Shown piece by piece: positions 42,484 to 53,207 of a DNA stretch of 64,000 nucleotides. Within the stretch, counting starts at the first letter, position 1; every line of letters starts with the position of its first letter. The position numbers and the translations under genes are program-made. The DNA comes from an uncultured Pelagibacteraceae bacterium (GTDB taxonomy: Bacteria > Pseudomonadota > Alphaproteobacteria > Pelagibacterales > Pelagibacteraceae), in assembly GCA_902617025.1 (NCBI GenBank), contig CACMVB010000004.1, positions 26,537-90,536 of the forward strand, in the 5' to 3' direction. Under the pieces are notes generated by a model, which was not told the DNA's origin, ran no database searches, and saw only the letters and a program-made list of their open reading frames with translations.

Positions 42484-42921
42484 ATGAGTTCTGAAATATT
42501 TAATTGGAGTTGTAGACATACATGGTCAAGAAGTGCCAAAAATACATTTTGGTGTTTACTTGGTTGCTCTATTGGTGATTTTGGAACTATATTATTTTTT
42601 CAATTAACAAAAATTCCTTTTCCCGTTTTAGCAATCATGGTTTTAGCGATAATCAATGGAATTATTACAAGTATAATTTTAGAAACAATTATTTTATTAA
42701 GACAAAACTTTTCTTTAAAGTTAGCTTTTAAAACAGCTGTTGGGATGAGTTTAATCTCAATGGTAAGTATGGAAGTTGCTATGAATGCCACTGATTATTT
42801 TCTTACAGGTGGAGCTATTTTAACTTGGTGGGTTGTGCCGATAATGTTAGCTGTTGGTTTTGTTACGCCCTGGCCATATAATTATTGGAGATTAAAAAAG
42901 TTCAACGAAGCTTGCCACTAA
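42484..42921 (+). CDS. DUF4396 domain membrane protein
   Basis: WSRSAKNTFWCLLGCSIGDFG...ALTD-type 4 TM, WWVVPIMLAVGFVTPWPYNYWRLKKF. Confidence 0.7.
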   Translation: MSSEIFNWSCRHTWSRSAKNTFWCLLGCSIGDFGTILFFQLTKIPFPVLAIMVLAIINGIITSIILETIILLRQNFSLKLAFKTAVGMSLISMVSMEVAMNATDYFLTGGAILTWWVVPIMLAVGFVTPWPYNYWRLKKFNEACH

Positions 42922-43448
42922 GTAATTTTGTTTAAGATTTTATCCTTAAAAATAAAATGATGAACAATCACTGCTAGTATATGTAGGCTTACAAGTGCTA
43001 ATAATAAGTAATTAGCGTAAATGTGAACTTGGTAATAAACATCAGCTAAAACAAAATTATCTTTTTCAAATCCATATTTAAAAAAAATAAAATTAAGTGT
43101 TTCTCCCATATAAAGTTTCTTAAGAATGCCAGAAATAGTTATGGAAAAAATAGTTACATAAAGCAAAAAATGGTTAGCCTTCCCAATGAAGACTTGGCCT
43201 TTAAAAAAACTCTTAGTTTCAGATGGACTTGGGTTAAAAAATTTCCAAATTAGTCTAAACAAAGTAAGATAGAAAACGGTTATTCCAACTAGGATATGTA
43301 TATTTTCAAGTTCAATTCTTTCATCAGAGAATTCAAGTCCTACTAAATAAAATCCAAAAGGAACTTGAGCTACTAAGACAATAAATGTAACCCAGTGGAA
43401 CAATTTGGCCAATAGCCCATATTCATTTTGACTGTTAAAAATTTTCAC
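42918..43448 (-). CDS. cytochrome b561-family protein
   Basis: LLAKLFHWVTFIVLVAQVPFGFYLV, heme His residues in 4 TM. Confidence 0.85.
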   Translation of the reverse strand: MKIFNSQNEYGLLAKLFHWVTFIVLVAQVPFGFYLVGLEFSDERIELENIHILVGITVFYLTLFRLIWKFFNPSPSETKSFFKGQVFIGKANHFLLYVTIFSITISGILKKLYMGETLNFIFFKYGFEKDNFVLADVYYQVHIYANYLLLALVSLHILAVIVHHFIFKDKILNKIT

Positions 43449-43467
43449 TATTAATTATAATCAAAGT

Positions 43468-43950
43468 ATGTCATTTAAAAACACCGTTTCTAAATTCATT
43501 ATTTTAACAGTAGTATTATTCTCTGTATTTTATATCTTTAATTTTGTCACAGATAAAAAAGAAGCTTTAGCCAATATTAACAATAAACAAATTGTTGAAG
43601 TTTTTAAGACACCCTCATGCGGATGTTGTTATGGGTATGTTTTATTTTTAGAAGAAGAAAAATTCAAAGTAAAACAAACAGATATGAGAAGCCTTCATAC
43701 AATAAAACAAAAATATAATATCCCAGTAGAAATGCAGTCTTGTCATACTACTATTATGGGAAAATACTTTATTGAAGGACATGTCCCGTTTGAGGCAGTT
43801 AACAAATTATTAAAAGAGCAACCTGATATTGATGGTATAGCTTTACCTGGAATGCCGATTGGCACACCAGGAATGCCAGGTGATAAAGATGAGCCTTATG
43901 TTATTTATCAACTTAAAGATGGGAAATCATCTATTTTCATGACAATATAA
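43468..43950 (+). CDS. DUF411 domain protein (metal-binding, putative copper-related)
   Basis: VEVFKTPSCGCCYGYVLFLEEEKF...QSCHTTIMGKYFIEGHVP. Confidence 0.85.
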   Translation: MSFKNTVSKFIILTVVLFSVFYIFNFVTDKKEALANINNKQIVEVFKTPSCGCCYGYVLFLEEEKFKVKQTDMRSLHTIKQKYNIPVEMQSCHTTIMGKYFIEGHVPFEAVNKLLKEQPDIDGIALPGMPIGTPGMPGDKDEPYVIYQLKDGKSSIFMTI

Positions 43951-43955
43951 ATTTT

Positions 43956-44405
43956 ATGATACGAAAGATAAAAATAATAAAAACACTTATTATTATTTTT
44001 TCTTTAAGTCTTTCCTTTTCTGCTAATGCTCAGACTGTGGAAGAAATTATTAAAGGTAGAAAAGCAATGTTTAGCGAAAACTATCAAAACGCTAAAAAAA
44101 TATCCATATTACTGAAATCTAAAAGAATCGAGGAGGCTAAACCTTTAATGAAAAAAATTTCAGATAATTATATAAAATTACAAGATTATTTTCCTGAAAA
44201 TACAAAAGAGGGGTTTAAAACAGGGGCACTACCAAGCATTTGGGAAAACAAAGATGAATTCAATGCTTTAATGAAAAAAGCATCAGATGATATGATTAAA
44301 CTAGCCAAAGCTATTGAGACTGCTGAAGATCTAAGAGCAGTGCAGAAAGAACTAATGTGGAGCAATTGTTCGGCTTGTCATAGTAAGTTTAGAGCGCCTC
44401 ATTAA
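43956..44405 (+). CDS. cytochrome c'
   Basis: Signal peptide; four-helix sequence with C-terminal CSACH heme motif (SNCSACHSKFR). Confidence 0.85.
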   Translation: MIRKIKIIKTLIIIFSLSLSFSANAQTVEEIIKGRKAMFSENYQNAKKISILLKSKRIEEAKPLMKKISDNYIKLQDYFPENTKEGFKTGALPSIWENKDEFNALMKKASDDMIKLAKAIETAEDLRAVQKELMWSNCSACHSKFRAPH

Positions 44406-44411
44406 ATTTTA

Positions 44412-44999
44412 ATGCAACTTTTCCCATTAATTTTATTCGGTATTGCAACTGCTTTTTCTCCTGGCCCAAATAATATTATGACATCTTATACAGCTTTTAA
44501 TTTTGGTTTTAGAAAAGCTATCCCCACTATGCTTGGAGTGATTATCGGATGGACGCTTTTAATTATTCTTTTGCAACTTACATCTGGAGCTATTTTTCAA
44601 AAGTATGCATTTGTTCAAACTACAATAAAAATACTAGGATCAATCTACTTATTATATATGGCGTACAAATTATCTTTTGCAGGACAAACAAAAGATAAAA
44701 AAATTGATCCAAAGCCAGTAACTTTTTTGAATACTTTTTGGTTTCAATTCGTTAATCCTAAAAGCATTATAGTTGGATTAACCTCAATTTCTTTATTTAT
44801 TGATACACAAAATAATTACTTAAGAGACTCAATTGTTTTAACATTTGTTTGGTTTTTGATGGCTGTTGGAAGTCAAACAGCCTGGTGTTTAATGGGTAAA
44901 TACATGAGAAAATTCGCCACAAGTGATAAATTTATTAAGAATTTTAATTACACAATGTCTTTTTTACTTATCGTTTGTGTGATTTTGTTCTATGTATAG
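44412..44999 (+). CDS. LysE/RhtB family translocator
   Basis: FSPGPNNIMTSYTAFNFGFRKAIPTMLGVI. Confidence 0.88.
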   Translation: MQLFPLILFGIATAFSPGPNNIMTSYTAFNFGFRKAIPTMLGVIIGWTLLIILLQLTSGAIFQKYAFVQTTIKILGSIYLLYMAYKLSFAGQTKDKKIDPKPVTFLNTFWFQFVNPKSIIVGLTSISLFIDTQNNYLRDSIVLTFVWFLMAVGSQTAWCLMGKYMRKFATSDKFIKNFNYTMSFLLIVCVILFYV

Positions 45000-45002
45000 C
45001 GC

Positions 45003-47678
45003 ATGAAATTTAATAGTAAAAATTCTTTTAAGTCATTAGATAATATTTCATCATTAGGTAAAGATTATAAGATCTTCAATTTAAAAATAGCCGAAAAGAA
45101 TGGCTTAGACGGAATTTCAAAGCTACCAAAATCTCTTAAAGTTTTATTAGAAAATCTTCTTAGATATGAGGATGATTTAACAGTAGATAAAAAACAGATT
45201 ATAGCAATAAAAGAATGGTTAAAAAATAAAAAGTCTAACACTGAAATAGCTTACAGACCTGCACGTACTTTACTACAAGATTATACTGGAATTCCTGCAA
45301 TTGCTGACCTTGCAGCTATGAGAGATGCGGTAAAAGATAAAAATAAAAACCCAGACAAAATTAATCCATTATCTGCAGTTGATTTAGTTATAGATCATTC
45401 TGTAATGGTCGACGAGTATGCATCAGGAAAATCATTTAATCAAAATGTCGAGAGAGAATTTTCAAGAAATGGTGAAAGATATTCTTTTTTAAAATGGGGG
45501 CAAAAAGCATTTGATAATTTTAGAGTTGTTCCGCCTGGAACAGGAATTTGTCATCAAGTAAATTTAGAATATTTGTCTAAAGTTGTTTGGTCATCAAAAA
45601 GTGACAACGATCTATATGCTTATCCAGATACTTTAGTTGGAACTGACAGTCACACAACAATGGTGAATGGTTTATCAGTCTTAGGCTGGGGTGTTGGAGG
45701 AATAGAGGCTGAGGCCGCAATGTTAGGCCAACCAATTTCAATGTTAATTCCAGAAGTTGTTGGCGTAGAGCTAAAAGGAAAATTAAAAGAAGGTACGACT
45801 GCAACAGACTTAGTTTTAATTATTGTTGAAATGCTAAGAAAAAAAGGTGTGGTTGGAAAATTTGTGGAGTTTTATGGTGAAGGTTTAAAAAATTTAACTT
45901 TAGCTGATAGAGCAACAATTGCAAACATGGCTCCTGAATATGGAGCTACATGTGGTTTCTTCCCAGTTGATGATGAAACTCTTAAATATTTAAAATTATC
46001 TGGAAGAGATCAAGAAACAATAGTTTTAGTCGAGAAATATTCTAAAGAACAAGGACTTTGGGCAAGTAATGATGTTGTTTTTACTGATACTCTTTCATTA
46101 GATGTTAGCAGTGTAGTAACAAGCATTTCTGGACCTAAACGACCCCAGGATAAAGTTTTGCTAACAGAAGCCTCGACTGCATTTGCGAAAGTTTATAAAG
46201 AAAATGCAAAAAGAGATAAGCCTATTGAAGCTAAAGTTGAAGGAACTGACTTTAATATAAAAGACGGCGATATTGTAATTGCCGCGATAACATCTTGCAC
46301 AAATACTTCGAATCCAAGCGTGATGATTGGCGCAGGTCTTTTAGCGAAGAAAGCAGATGAAAAGGGTTTAAAAGTTAAACCTTGGGTAAAAACTTCACTA
46401 GCACCAGGATCACAAGTTGTTACTGACTATTTAGAAAAAGCAGGTTTGAACAAATATTTAGATGAACTTGGTTTTAACTTAGTTGGTTATGGCTGCACAA
46501 CTTGTATAGGTAATTCTGGACCTTTAAATCAAAATATATCAGATGCAATAAATAAAAATGATCTTTACGCTGTTTCAGTTTTATCTGGAAATAGGAACTT
46601 TGAAGGAAGAATTAATCCGGATGTAAAAGCGAATTACTTAGCTTCACCTCCTCTTGTAGTTGCTTATGCTCTAGCAGGTAATATGAATTTCGATATGTAC
46701 AAATCACCTCTTGGTAAAGACAAAAATGGCAAAGATGTTTTCTTAAAAGATATTTGGCCAAGTAATAAAGAAATTGAAGATTTAATGTTAAGTTCTTTAA
46801 ACGCGGATATGTTTAAAAAAAGATATTCAAATGTCTCAAAGGGACCTAAAGAATGGCAAGCTATCAGTACAACAGATAGTGATATTTATGACTGGGAAGT
46901 TAATTCTACATATGTAAAAAGACCACCATTTTTTGATGATTTACCCGACCAACCAGAGGGATTTAAACCAATTAATGACGCAAGAATTCTTTTATTATTA
47001 GCTGACACAGTAACTACAGATCATATTTCACCAGCAGGAAGTATTAAAAAAGAAAGTCCAACTGGCGATTATTTTATGAAGCATCAAATACAACAAAAAG
47101 ATTTTAACTCTTATGGTGCAAGAAGAGGAAATCATGAAGTGATGATGAGAGGAACTTTTGGAAATATAAAAATTAGAAATGAAATGGCTCCTGGTACCGA
47201 GGGTGGATTTACAACGTTGCAGCCAGATGGAAAAGTAATGAGTGTTTATGAAGCTGCAATGGAATATAAAAAAAGAAAAAATGATTTAGTTGTAATTGCT
47301 GGTAAAGAATATGGAACAGGTTCGTCTAGGGACTGGGCAGCAAAAGGAACTAAACTTTTGGGAATTAAAGCTGTTTTAGCAGAAAGTTTTGAAAGAATTC
47401 ATAGATCTAATTTAATTGGAATGGGTGTTTTACCCTTACAGTTTAAAGAAGGTTTTGATAGAAAAAAATTGAAAATTACAGGAGCAGAGCTAGTTTCAAT
47501 TGTAGATATTGACAAAGGTGTGAAGCCAAGACAAGAGGTGAATTGTGAAATTAAATATCAAGACGGAACTAGCAAAAAAATTCCGATGCTTTGTAGAATT
47601 GATACCGCTAATGAAGTGGAGTATTACAAAAATGGAGGAATTTTACAGTATGTTTTAAGAAATATGCTTGCTAACTAA
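45003..47678 (+). CDS. acnA: aconitate hydratase
   Basis: VGTDSHTTMVNGL, TSCTNTSNPSV, VLSGNRNFEGRI, EYGTGSSRDWAAKG. Confidence 0.96.
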   Translation: MKFNSKNSFKSLDNISSLGKDYKIFNLKIAEKNGLDGISKLPKSLKVLLENLLRYEDDLTVDKKQIIAIKEWLKNKKSNTEIAYRPARTLLQDYTGIPAIADLAAMRDAVKDKNKNPDKINPLSAVDLVIDHSVMVDEYASGKSFNQNVEREFSRNGERYSFLKWGQKAFDNFRVVPPGTGICHQVNLEYLSKVVWSSKSDNDLYAYPDTLVGTDSHTTMVNGLSVLGWGVGGIEAEAAMLGQPISMLIPEVVGVELKGKLKEGTTATDLVLIIVEMLRKKGVVGKFVEFYGEGLKNLTLADRATIANMAPEYGATCGFFPVDDETLKYLKLSGRDQETIVLVEKYSKEQGLWASNDVVFTDTLSLDVSSVVTSISGPKRPQDKVLLTEASTAFAKVYKENAKRDKPIEAKVEGTDFNIKDGDIVIAAITSCTNTSNPSVMIGAGLLAKKADEKGLKVKPWVKTSLAPGSQVVTDYLEKAGLNKYLDELGFNLVGYGCTTCIGNSGPLNQNISDAINKNDLYAVSVLSGNRNFEGRINPDVKANYLASPPLVVAYALAGNMNFDMYKSPLGKDKNGKDVFLKDIWPSNKEIEDLMLSSLNADMFKKRYSNVSKGPKEWQAISTTDSDIYDWEVNSTYVKRPPFFDDLPDQPEGFKPINDARILLLLADTVTTDHISPAGSIKKESPTGDYFMKHQIQQKDFNSYGARRGNHEVMMRGTFGNIKIRNEMAPGTEGGFTTLQPDGKVMSVYEAAMEYKKRKNDLVVIAGKEYGTGSSRDWAAKGTKLLGIKAVLAESFERIHRSNLIGMGVLPLQFKEGFDRKKLKITGAELVSIVDIDKGVKPRQEVNCEIKYQDGTSKKIPMLCRIDTANEVEYYKNGGILQYVLRNMLAN

Positions 47679-49184
47679 ATGAGAGACATAAAAGTAAAAG
47701 TTCATCCGTCAAAATCAAATCTAAAAAAAGAAGATCAATTAGCTTGGAAAATCGCTGAGATTGCATCAGATAAAGCGAAATTAGACAAAGATGCAGTTGA
47801 TATGGTCATTAATAGAATTATTGATAATGCATCAGTAGCAATTGCCTCTTTTAATAGAGCACCAGTTATATCAGCAAGAGCAATGGCTCTAGCTCATTCT
47901 AGAAAAAAAGGTGCTACAGTTTTTGGTTTAAATCCAAAAATTAAAGTAGATTGCGAGTGGGCTGCATGGGCAAATGGAACAGCTGTGAGAGAATTAGATT
48001 ATCACGATACTTTTTTAGCAGCGGATTACAGTCATCCAGGTGATAATATTCCTGCTATCTTAGCAGTAGCACAACAAAAGGGATGTAATGGTAAAGATTT
48101 AATAAGAGGAATACTTACCGGTTATGAGGTGCAAGTAAATTTAGTAAAAGGTATTTGTCTACATGAACATAAAATTGATCATATAGCTCACCTAGGTCCA
48201 AGTGTTGCAGCTGGTTTAGGGAGTTTATTGAATTTGAATACAGATGTGGTTTATCAATCTGTCCAGCAAGCATTACACACTACCGTCTCGACAAGACAAT
48301 CTCGAAAAGGAGAAATATCTAGTTGGAAAGCTTTTGCACCAGCACATGCTGGTAAACTTGCGGTGGAGGCAGTTGATAGATGTATGAGAGGTGAGGGCGC
48401 TCCCTCACCAATTTATGAAGGAGAAGATAGCGTCATTGCTTATGTTTTATCTGGACCAGATAAAGAATACAGAGTTCCATTACCAAATGTAAATGAGCCT
48501 AAGCGAGCAATACTTGAAACATACACCAAAGAGCATTCAGCAGAATACCAATCCCAAGCTTTGATTGATTTAGCTAGAAGCTTAAATAAAAAAATTTCTA
48601 ATATTGGTGATATTGAAAACATTGTAATTGAAACAAGTCATCATACTCACTACGTAATCGGTACTGGAGCAAATGATCCTCAAAAAATGGATCCAAAAGC
48701 AAGTAGGGAAACTTTAGATCATTCAATAATGTATATATTTGCAGTGGCACTTGAAGACGGCGCTTGGCATCATGTTAAATCCTACACTCCTAAAAGAGCT
48801 CAAAGAAAAAGTACTGTTGAACTTTGGCAAAAAATTTCAACTAAAGAGGATCCAAAATGGACTGAAAAATATCATGACCCCAACCCTAAAAATAAATGCT
48901 TTGGTGGAAAAGTAGTTATAACAATGAAAGATGGGTCTACGATGTCAGAGGAAATTAACGTTGCAGACGCACACCCAGCTGGCAAAAAACCTTTTTTGCG
49001 TAAAGAATATATAAATAAATTCAAAAGTTTAACTCAAGGTATTATTTCAAAAAAAGAGTCGGATAGATTTTTAGAATGTGTGCAAAATCTTCCAAAATTA
49101 AAAGAAAAAGATTTAACGGGTTTAAATGTAGAGGTCAAATCGTCGGTAAAAGATAAATCTAAAAGTAGTAAAGGGATATTTTAA
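47679..49184 (+). CDS. prpD: MmgE/PrpD family protein (2-methylcitrate dehydratase-like)
   Basis: [25 protein letters not shown]...[14 protein letters not shown]...[15 protein letters not shown]. Confidence 0.88.
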   Translation: MRDIKVKVHPSKSNLKKEDQLAWKIAEIASDKAKLDKDAVDMVINRIIDNASVAIASFNRAPVISARAMALAHSRKKGATVFGLNPKIKVDCEWAAWANGTAVRELDYHDTFLAADYSHPGDNIPAILAVAQQKGCNGKDLIRGILTGYEVQVNLVKGICLHEHKIDHIAHLGPSVAAGLGSLLNLNTDVVYQSVQQALHTTVSTRQSRKGEISSWKAFAPAHAGKLAVEAVDRCMRGEGAPSPIYEGEDSVIAYVLSGPDKEYRVPLPNVNEPKRAILETYTKEHSAEYQSQALIDLARSLNKKISNIGDIENIVIETSHHTHYVIGTGANDPQKMDPKASRETLDHSIMYIFAVALEDGAWHHVKSYTPKRAQRKSTVELWQKISTKEDPKWTEKYHDPNPKNKCFGGKVVITMKDGSTMSEEINVADAHPAGKKPFLRKEYINKFKSLTQGIISKKESDRFLECVQNLPKLKEKDLTGLNVEVKSSVKDKSKSSKGIF

Positions 49185-50147
49185 TTATTTGATTTTCTTT
49201 GCTAAATCATTAGCACTTAACCAAGCATTTTCAACTTTAGGACCGATAAACCAATCAGCGCACAAACCTAACCTTAATTTTTTGTTCCAATAACTTTTTA
49301 AAGGTGAACCATTTAAATTATATGAATATTTCCATCCGTGTGTTTTTTTGAAAATAATCTTATTTTTTTTATACCCTGTAAAATTTAAAAATTTTGATAT
49401 TAAAGTGTTCTCTACGTTCTTATTCTTTTTATAATTATTTATATTTTTTCTTGCCCACCCAATCGATGACTGTAGTGTCCAAAGAGAATTTGAAGATTTA
49501 AATCTATTTTTACTATTTTCGAAAGCTGCCCAAGTTAAAATATCATCATTAAATTTAATACTACTTACTGGTACAGTCTTTTGATTTTTAAAAGCTAGCA
49601 TTACTGTTATATTAGGCTCCATGTTAATCCTTAAATTTGATATTTTTTTTTCTAAATATTTACCTGCTATTTTTTTTGATTGAGGGAATGGACAAGTTAA
49701 TATTATCGACTTAGCTTGAATATATTCACCATTATCTAGTTTTATTTCCCAGAAGAATTTATTATTAAAAATTGATTTGACTGAAGATTGAAAATTTTTT
49801 TTTATTTTTTTAGTATAATATTTAGATATAAAATTATTGCCTTTTACTCCAATAAACTTTTCTGTATCTTCTTTTTTTTCAAAGGTAAAATCTAAATGAT
49901 TTCCATTCCAAACTTTTGCTTCTTTTTTTTTATAAAGAGTTTTTATAAACTTCAAAAATTCTTTTGATTTTGGAGAAATATATTGAACTCCATGGTCAAA
50001 GCTTAAATTTTGTTTAAATCTTTTATTCGACGCACGTCCTCCCGGGCCTCTTGCTTTGTCAAGAATATGCACAGAGTAGTTTTTTGAAAGAAGGTAAGCT
50101 ATTGTAGAGCCAGATACACCTGACCCTATAATACAAAAGTCTAACAT
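49185..50147 (-). CDS. FAD-dependent oxidoreductase, renalase-like
   Basis: GSGVSGSTIAYLLSKNYSVHILDKARGPGGRASNKR. Confidence 0.82.
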   Translation of the reverse strand: MLDFCIIGSGVSGSTIAYLLSKNYSVHILDKARGPGGRASNKRFKQNLSFDHGVQYISPKSKEFLKFIKTLYKKKEAKVWNGNHLDFTFEKKEDTEKFIGVKGNNFISKYYTKKIKKNFQSSVKSIFNNKFFWEIKLDNGEYIQAKSIILTCPFPQSKKIAGKYLEKKISNLRINMEPNITVMLAFKNQKTVPVSSIKFNDDILTWAAFENSKNRFKSSNSLWTLQSSIGWARKNINNYKKNKNVENTLISKFLNFTGYKKNKIIFKKTHGWKYSYNLNGSPLKSYWNKKLRLGLCADWFIGPKVENAWLSANDLAKKIK

Positions 50148-50764
50148 TATAAGAACAAAAATTTATATTTTTCGTTAATTGAGAGAACTTCATAACTTAC
50201 AAGTCCGCCAATAATTAATTGAATTGAAATTACTAAAATTACAAATAAACCTAAATATCCAAGCCACATATGTTTTTTAATATATTCAGCAAAAAAACTT
50301 GCAAGGGTAGCAATTAAAAACACTGATAATAGCAAACCTATCACCATTAAATGAAAATTACCCTTCGAAGCTGCAACAACAGCAATAGTATTATCAAAAC
50401 TTAATGTAAGATCTGCAATTAAGACTTGATAGACTCCCACGCTAAAACTCTTAGTTTCAGAGGACTTAAGTTGTGGTGTTTTAATCTTATTTTTTCCAAA
50501 AAAGTCTTGTCTTAAATTATTAATAACCCATAAAAGCAAAACGCCGCCAAGGATTTTAATCCAAGCAAATTCAAACAGATAATTAGCTCCTGATGCAAAT
50601 ACAATTCTAAATAAGAATGCTGCAGCAACACCCCATGCTATAATCTTTCTTCTATTTTCTGTTGCAAATCCTGCAGCGATTAAACCTATTATGATCGCGT
50701 TATCCGCAGCCATAACTATATCTATAAGGATTATTTGTACTGAGATAATTACTTGCTCTAACAT
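50147..50764 (-). CDS. TerC/YjbE family membrane protein
   Basis: DIVMAADNAIIIGLIAAG, ADLTLSFDNTIAVVAASKG. Confidence 0.88.
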   Translation of the reverse strand: MLEQVIISVQIILIDIVMAADNAIIIGLIAAGFATENRRKIIAWGVAAAFLFRIVFASGANYLFEFAWIKILGGVLLLWVINNLRQDFFGKNKIKTPQLKSSETKSFSVGVYQVLIADLTLSFDNTIAVVAASKGNFHLMVIGLLLSVFLIATLASFFAEYIKKHMWLGYLGLFVILVISIQLIIGGLVSYEVLSINEKYKFLFL

Positions 50765-50811
50765 TCGAGAATCAATGTATATAAGGTTATTAAGATATAT
50801 TAAAGAATAAA

Positions 50812-52137
50812 ATGGAACTGTTCAAAAGCTCATCAAAATTTTCAAAAAAACAAATAATTTTGTTGTCCATACCGGTTTTTTTTTCAAACATGGCCATTCC
50901 ATTAGTAGGAATGGTTGATACAGGCTTGATGGGAAATTTAAGCGAGACCAAGTATTTAGCAGCAACCAGTATAGCTACATCAGTTATGACAATGATTGTT
51001 TGGAGTTTTGGTTTTTTAAGAATGGGGACTGTTGGACTAGTTGCACAGGCTTATGGTAGAAGTGATTATAGAGAGATAGTAAAAACGATTTTAAGAAATA
51101 TAGCCCTTGCTCTAATTGCAGCATTTATAATAATTATTTTCTTCCCGGCTTTAAAAATTACAATAAGTTATTTTTTCTCACCCTCTGATGAAACAGAGGT
51201 ATTAATAAAAACTTATCTAAATGTAAGAATTTTTTCAATTCCTGCAGAATTAATTATTTATGTTTTAGTGGGTTTTTATTTAGGTATACAAAAAACTAAA
51301 ATTTCAAGTTTTTTAATAATTGTTCTATCAAGTTTGAATATCATTTTTAGTTCTCTACTAGTTTTAACATATGATTTAAAAGTTTTTGGTGTAGCTCTAG
51401 GAACATTAATTTCGAGTTATATAACCTTAATTATTTTCACGATATTTACCTATAATTTTATTATTCAAAAATTCAAAGTAATTCCTAAATTTGAAAATTT
51501 GGTAGTAAGGTCTAAATTAATTAAACTTTTAAATATAAATTTAGATATTTTTATAAGAACTTTATTTCTCACATTTGCTTTTCTATGGGTAACTTATCTT
51601 GGTTCAAAAATCGGAGAAGATTATTTAGCAGTTAATACAATATTGATGCAATTTATAATTTTATCATCATTCTTCTTAGATGCTTATGCATTTTCGACTG
51701 AAGGAATTATAGGTTTCGCTGTAGGGAGAAGAAACCGAAAATCTTTTTTAGAGGTTGTAAAAAATTCTATTCAGGTAAGTTTTGTCACCGCCATAATTAT
51801 TTCTTTTTTCTATTTAATATTTTTTAAAGATATAATTTACGTAATAACTGATATTGAGATTTTAAGATTTATTTCATTTCAGCATATCTTATGGGTAATT
51901 ATAATTCCACCAATTGCGTGTTTTTGTTATCAGTTAGATGGAATATTTATCGGAGCATCACAAACAAAAGAAATTAGAAATGCAATGATAGTATCTGTTT
52001 TGAGTTATATTGGAGTATCGATCTTCTTTACAAAATATCTAGACAATCATGGTATTTGGTTATCTCTTTTATTATTTATGATATTTAGGTCTTTGACTTT
52101 ACAATATTATTTTAAAAATATTTTGAAAAAATTCTAA
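50812..52137 (+). CDS. MATE family efflux transporter
   Basis: SIPVFFSNMAIPLVGMVDTGLMGNLSETKYLAATSIATSV. Confidence 0.9.
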   Translation: MELFKSSSKFSKKQIILLSIPVFFSNMAIPLVGMVDTGLMGNLSETKYLAATSIATSVMTMIVWSFGFLRMGTVGLVAQAYGRSDYREIVKTILRNIALALIAAFIIIIFFPALKITISYFFSPSDETEVLIKTYLNVRIFSIPAELIIYVLVGFYLGIQKTKISSFLIIVLSSLNIIFSSLLVLTYDLKVFGVALGTLISSYITLIIFTIFTYNFIIQKFKVIPKFENLVVRSKLIKLLNINLDIFIRTLFLTFAFLWVTYLGSKIGEDYLAVNTILMQFIILSSFFLDAYAFSTEGIIGFAVGRRNRKSFLEVVKNSIQVSFVTAIIISFFYLIFFKDIIYVITDIEILRFISFQHILWVIIIPPIACFCYQLDGIFIGASQTKEIRNAMIVSVLSYIGVSIFFTKYLDNHGIWLSLLLFMIFRSLTLQYYFKNILKKF

Positions 52138-53001
52138 ATGCAATTTTTATATAAAATACCGGGTTATATTCTACTCTTATTTGGAGGTTTTTGTTTAAGC
52201 TGGGGAGGATTTATTATTAGATCTTTTGAAGAGGCAAGTATCTGGCAAATATTATTTTTAAGATCTTTTTTTTTCCTTTTAGCTCTAATAGCTTTTCTTT
52301 TTATAACTTATAAAAAAAATACCTTTAATATTATTAAAGAGTCTGGTCTTCCAGGTTTATTAGGAGGTTTTGTTTTATCATTTAGCTTTGTTGCTTTTGT
52401 AGTTGCGATGAGCAATACAACAGTAGCAAATGTAGTTTTTATTATAAGTACACAAACTATGTTTCTGGCAATATTTGGATATTTTTATCTTAAAGAAAAA
52501 GTTTCTTCAATTGGCTTAATATCAATCCTTCTTGCTATGAGTGGTATTATTATAATGATTGGAGACTCTATTTCAGGCGGATCATTATTTGGAAACATAG
52601 TGGCGTTAGCAATCCCAATAAATTTTGCGATTTTAGTAATGATAATTAGAAAAAATACCAAAGTTGATATGGTTCCGGCAATTTTTTATTCTGGAATATT
52701 TAGTTTGATTTACGGTTTTTTCTTAGCAGAGTCATTTGAATTCACTAAACATGATCTATGGATGGGTTTTCTTCTTGGAGTTCCGCAATTAGCAATTAGT
52801 TTTATTTGTATAACAATCGGATCAAGAACAGTTGAATCAGCAACAGTTGGAATTTTGATGTTGATGGAAACTTTATGTGCGCCTCTTTGGGTATGGTTAT
52901 TTTTAAATGAAATTCCTCCAATTAGTGTATTTATAGGTGGCGCAGTCATTATTTCGGCAATAATATTGAAGAGTTTTGATAAAAAACATAGCAAGACTTG
53001 A
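52138..53001 (+). CDS. DMT/EamA family transporter
   Basis: 10 TM; VVAMSNTTVANVVFIISTQTMFLAIFGYFYLKEKVS. Confidence 0.88.
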   Translation: MQFLYKIPGYILLLFGGFCLSWGGFIIRSFEEASIWQILFLRSFFFLLALIAFLFITYKKNTFNIIKESGLPGLLGGFVLSFSFVAFVVAMSNTTVANVVFIISTQTMFLAIFGYFYLKEKVSSIGLISILLAMSGIIIMIGDSISGGSLFGNIVALAIPINFAILVMIIRKNTKVDMVPAIFYSGIFSLIYGFFLAESFEFTKHDLWMGFLLGVPQLAISFICITIGSRTVESATVGILMLMETLCAPLWVWLFLNEIPPISVFIGGAVIISAIILKSFDKKHSKT

Positions 53002-53029
53002 ATAATTTGCATTTGACTTTTTAATGTAT

Positions 53030-53197
53030 TTAGAGGAAAGTCCTCTGCGTAACGGGAGAGACCATTTAGGCGCCGAAGGAGCAACCACCCCGGAAACTCT
53101 CAGGCAAAAGGACCGTTGCCGTAATAACTCTGGAAAGCAGGCGAAAGCCTCACCGAAGGATTAAATCTCTCAGGTACATAGACAGATGGGGTTAGAT
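53030..53197 (+). ncRNA. tandem glycine riboswitch upstream of gcvT
   Basis: Two aptamers: cgggagagacc...gccgaaggagcaa...ccggaaactctcaggcaaaaggaccg and actctggaaagcaggcgaaagcctcaccgaaggattaaatctctcaggtacatagacagatgggg. Confidence 0.95.
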
Positions 53198-53207
53198 AAG
53201 AGTTATT

